Assembly (NCBI GenBank): GCA_900540235.1
Contig: UQEY01000043.1
Location: forward strand, 1 to 15,000
Length of the DNA: 15,000 nucleotides
From: an uncultured Eubacteriales bacterium
Lineage (GTDB): Bacteria > Bacillota > Clostridia > Oscillospirales > Acutalibacteraceae
Direction: 5' to 3'
The translations under genes and the position numbers were made by a program. The first letter of the stretch is position 1, and the number at the start of each line of letters is the position of its first letter. Below the pieces are notes generated by a model. It made no database searches and was not told where the DNA came from. It saw only the letters and a list, made by a program, of their open reading frames with translations. This document shows positions 14,013-15,000 of this stretch, in pieces.

Positions 14013-14882
14013 ATGACTAAAGTTAAGAAAAATATTAAAAAAATTATTGCGGTAATTATGTGCGTTGCCGTTATCGGTGTAATGTTTGCAGGCTGTTCTT
14101 CAAGCGGAGAGGCAAGCGAAATTACCGATAAAACTATGCTTATTGCTTATACGGATGAGGTTGAGCCTTTCCTTACAAAGGGCAAAGACGGCAAGCTTAC
14201 CGGCTTTGATGTTGACCTTTTCAAAAAGATTTATGACAATGTTAAAAACGATACTAAAAACTATGAGTTCGTTAAGGTTGACAAAGATTACAGAGTAGGT
14301 GAGGACACTGCTTACACTTCAAAGGACGGCACAGAATACATTGCTTACACAATGATTGGTGCTGTTCAAAAGGATACAGGCTCTGTTAACGAAGACTACA
14401 GCTTTACTAAGGATATCATTACCAACAGAATTATTACAGTTACAAAGTCAGGCAACAATATTTCAGATTATAATGATATCGCAGGTAAGAAGCTTGGCTT
14501 TGTCGGTAAAAATTCAAAGGCTGCGCTTGATAAAAATTTCGCAGTGCGTGACGGCGCTAAGTCGGTTAAGGAGTATCCTACAATTAAGCAGGCACTTGCA
14601 GACCTTGACGGCGGCAAGATTGACGCAGTTGTAACTGATGAATTCAACTTTATGCCGCTTGAAACCGCTTCTAACTATCAGGTGCTTGACGGCAATCTTG
14701 GCAAAACCTCTTATGCCTTTATGTTTAAAAAGGGTGATTGGGTAGTTGATAACTGGAACGAAGCGATTTATGAACTTAAAAGCCCCGACTATAACGATAA
14801 GGACGAGTTTACACCTATGGTTGAAAAGTATTTCGGCTATAACGCATCAAGTTTTGATTATGTTCCGTCAAATACAAAGTAA
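14013..14882 (+). CDS. Amino-acid-type ABC transporter solute-binding lipoprotein
   Basis: Extracytoplasmic binding lipoprotein, 289 residues. The signal peptide has a KVKKNIKK basic start and a hydrophobic core, then the lipobox FAGC with the lipidated cysteine C28. A polar linker (SSSGEASE) follows, then a family-3 (PF00497-like) fold: MLIAYTDEVEPFL, GKLTGFDVDLFKKI, ISDYNDIAGKKLGFV and KQALADLDGGKIDAVVTDEF (the last near 190-210). The usual middle block TpeR...dFSxPY is divergent (DYSFTKDIITNRIITV). The ATG at 14013 has AAAGG eight bases upstream; an open frame back to 13893 would cover the promoter and both -35 boxes, so I reject it. A terminator follows at once, so its permease and ATPase must be elsewhere or it works with another system. 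Ligand unknown, perhaps an amino acid. Confidence 0.87.
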   Translation: MTKVKKNIKKIIAVIMCVAVIGVMFAGCSSSGEASEITDKTMLIAYTDEVEPFLTKGKDGKLTGFDVDLFKKIYDNVKNDTKNYEFVKVDKDYRVGEDTAYTSKDGTEYIAYTMIGAVQKDTGSVNEDYSFTKDIITNRIITVTKSGNNISDYNDIAGKKLGFVGKNSKAALDKNFAVRDGAKSVKEYPTIKQALADLDGGKIDAVVTDEFNFMPLETASNYQVLDGNLGKTSYAFMFKKGDWVVDNWNEAIYELKSPDYNDKDEFTPMVEKYFGYNASSFDYVPSNTK

Positions 14883-14895
14883 ACAAGCAATATTT

Positions 14896-14926
14896 AAGGG
14901 TCGCCAAACGGCGACCCTTTTGTTTT
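14896..14926 (+). terminator. Terminator of the solute-binding protein gene
   Basis: Perfect 10-bp stem (14896-14905 with 14910-14919), AAAC loop, T-rich tail. Confidence 0.9.
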
Positions 14927-14948
14927 ATGTGAATGTTTTATAGATAAC

Positions 14949-14971
14949 GGGTCGTCGGGGACGCCGACCCC
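14949..14971. repeat. Palindromic REP-like sequence
   Basis: GGGTCGTCG (14949-14957) and CGCCGACCC (14962-14970) form a 9-bp stem with one mismatch and a 4-base loop. It is GC-rich in AT-rich surroundings and followed by CTACA. Such GGGTCG/CGACCC elements look like dispersed intergenic repeats. No gene is seen between 14927 and the window end. Confidence 0.5.
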
Positions 14972-15000
14972 TACATCGTCCAAAGAAATTCCGTGTTTGA

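Noticed and set aside
1..15000. tRNA or rRNA genes, CRISPR arrays, intact insertion sequences, phage genes
   Set aside because: I looked for them on both strands; no transposase or integrase motifs, spaced repeats or RNA gene signatures were found.

Overview
The window looks like a chromosomal segment of a low-GC, anaerobic-type Firmicute, most likely a gut Clostridia relative (Oscillospiraceae/Ruminococcaceae-like). This rests on AT-rich intergenic DNA, TTGACA/TATAAT promoters, AGGAGG-type ribosome binding sites, many short U-tailed terminators, a lipoprotein SBP, a MATE exporter and a Mbeg1-like lipase. The taxon is inferred from style and gene families, not from a marker gene.

Layout. 1-499: no convincing gene; a hairpin containing a strong Shine-Dalgarno, broken reading frames and a plus-strand terminator, perhaps the worn end of something lying to the left. 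500-6990, minus strand: one promoter, a leader hairpin and a tight seven-gene operon. In order of transcription it holds a D-amino-acid transaminase-like class IV aminotransferase, a DUF4392 protein, pxpB, pxpC, a DUF1445 protein, a structured 169-bp gap, then pxpA and alr. Most junctions are ATGA or TAATG overlaps. 7098-8252, minus: ilvE with its own promoter and terminator. 8282-9533, minus: a Mbeg1-like alpha/beta hydrolase. It is divergent from 9575-10557, plus: an AHL-lactonase-like metallo-beta-lactamase-fold hydrolase. 10585-10680: an unexplained 31-codon ORF with an excellent RBS. 10732-12156, plus: a MATE efflux protein. 12169-13899, minus: catabolic threonine dehydratase followed by ridA. 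13932-14926, plus: an orphan amino-acid-type solute-binding lipoprotein. A palindromic REP-like sequence ends the window.

How the genes fit. The minus operon reads as a D-glutamate/5-oxoproline module. Alr interconverts L- and D-Ala; the transaminase exchanges D-Ala and 2-oxoglutarate with pyruvate and D-Glu. DUF1445 and DUF4392 correspond to the two parts of mitochondrial D-glutamate cyclase (DGLUCY), which turns D-Glu into 5-oxo-D-proline. PxpABC is an ATP-dependent 5-oxoprolinase that yields glutamate. The D-Glu cyclase parts are thus encoded as two separate proteins on either side of pxpB-pxpC. Whether this PxpABC accepts the D-isomer is the open point in the pathway. The rest is amino-acid housekeeping: ilvE, and threonine/serine dehydratase paired with RidA, which clears the reactive enamines the dehydratase makes and so protects PLP enzymes such as Alr and IlvE.

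The most interesting points are the D-glutamate operon with its split cyclase, the structured leader ahead of the aminotransferase, the inverted-repeat gap that can mask the pxpA ribosome binding site, and the 31-codon ORF.
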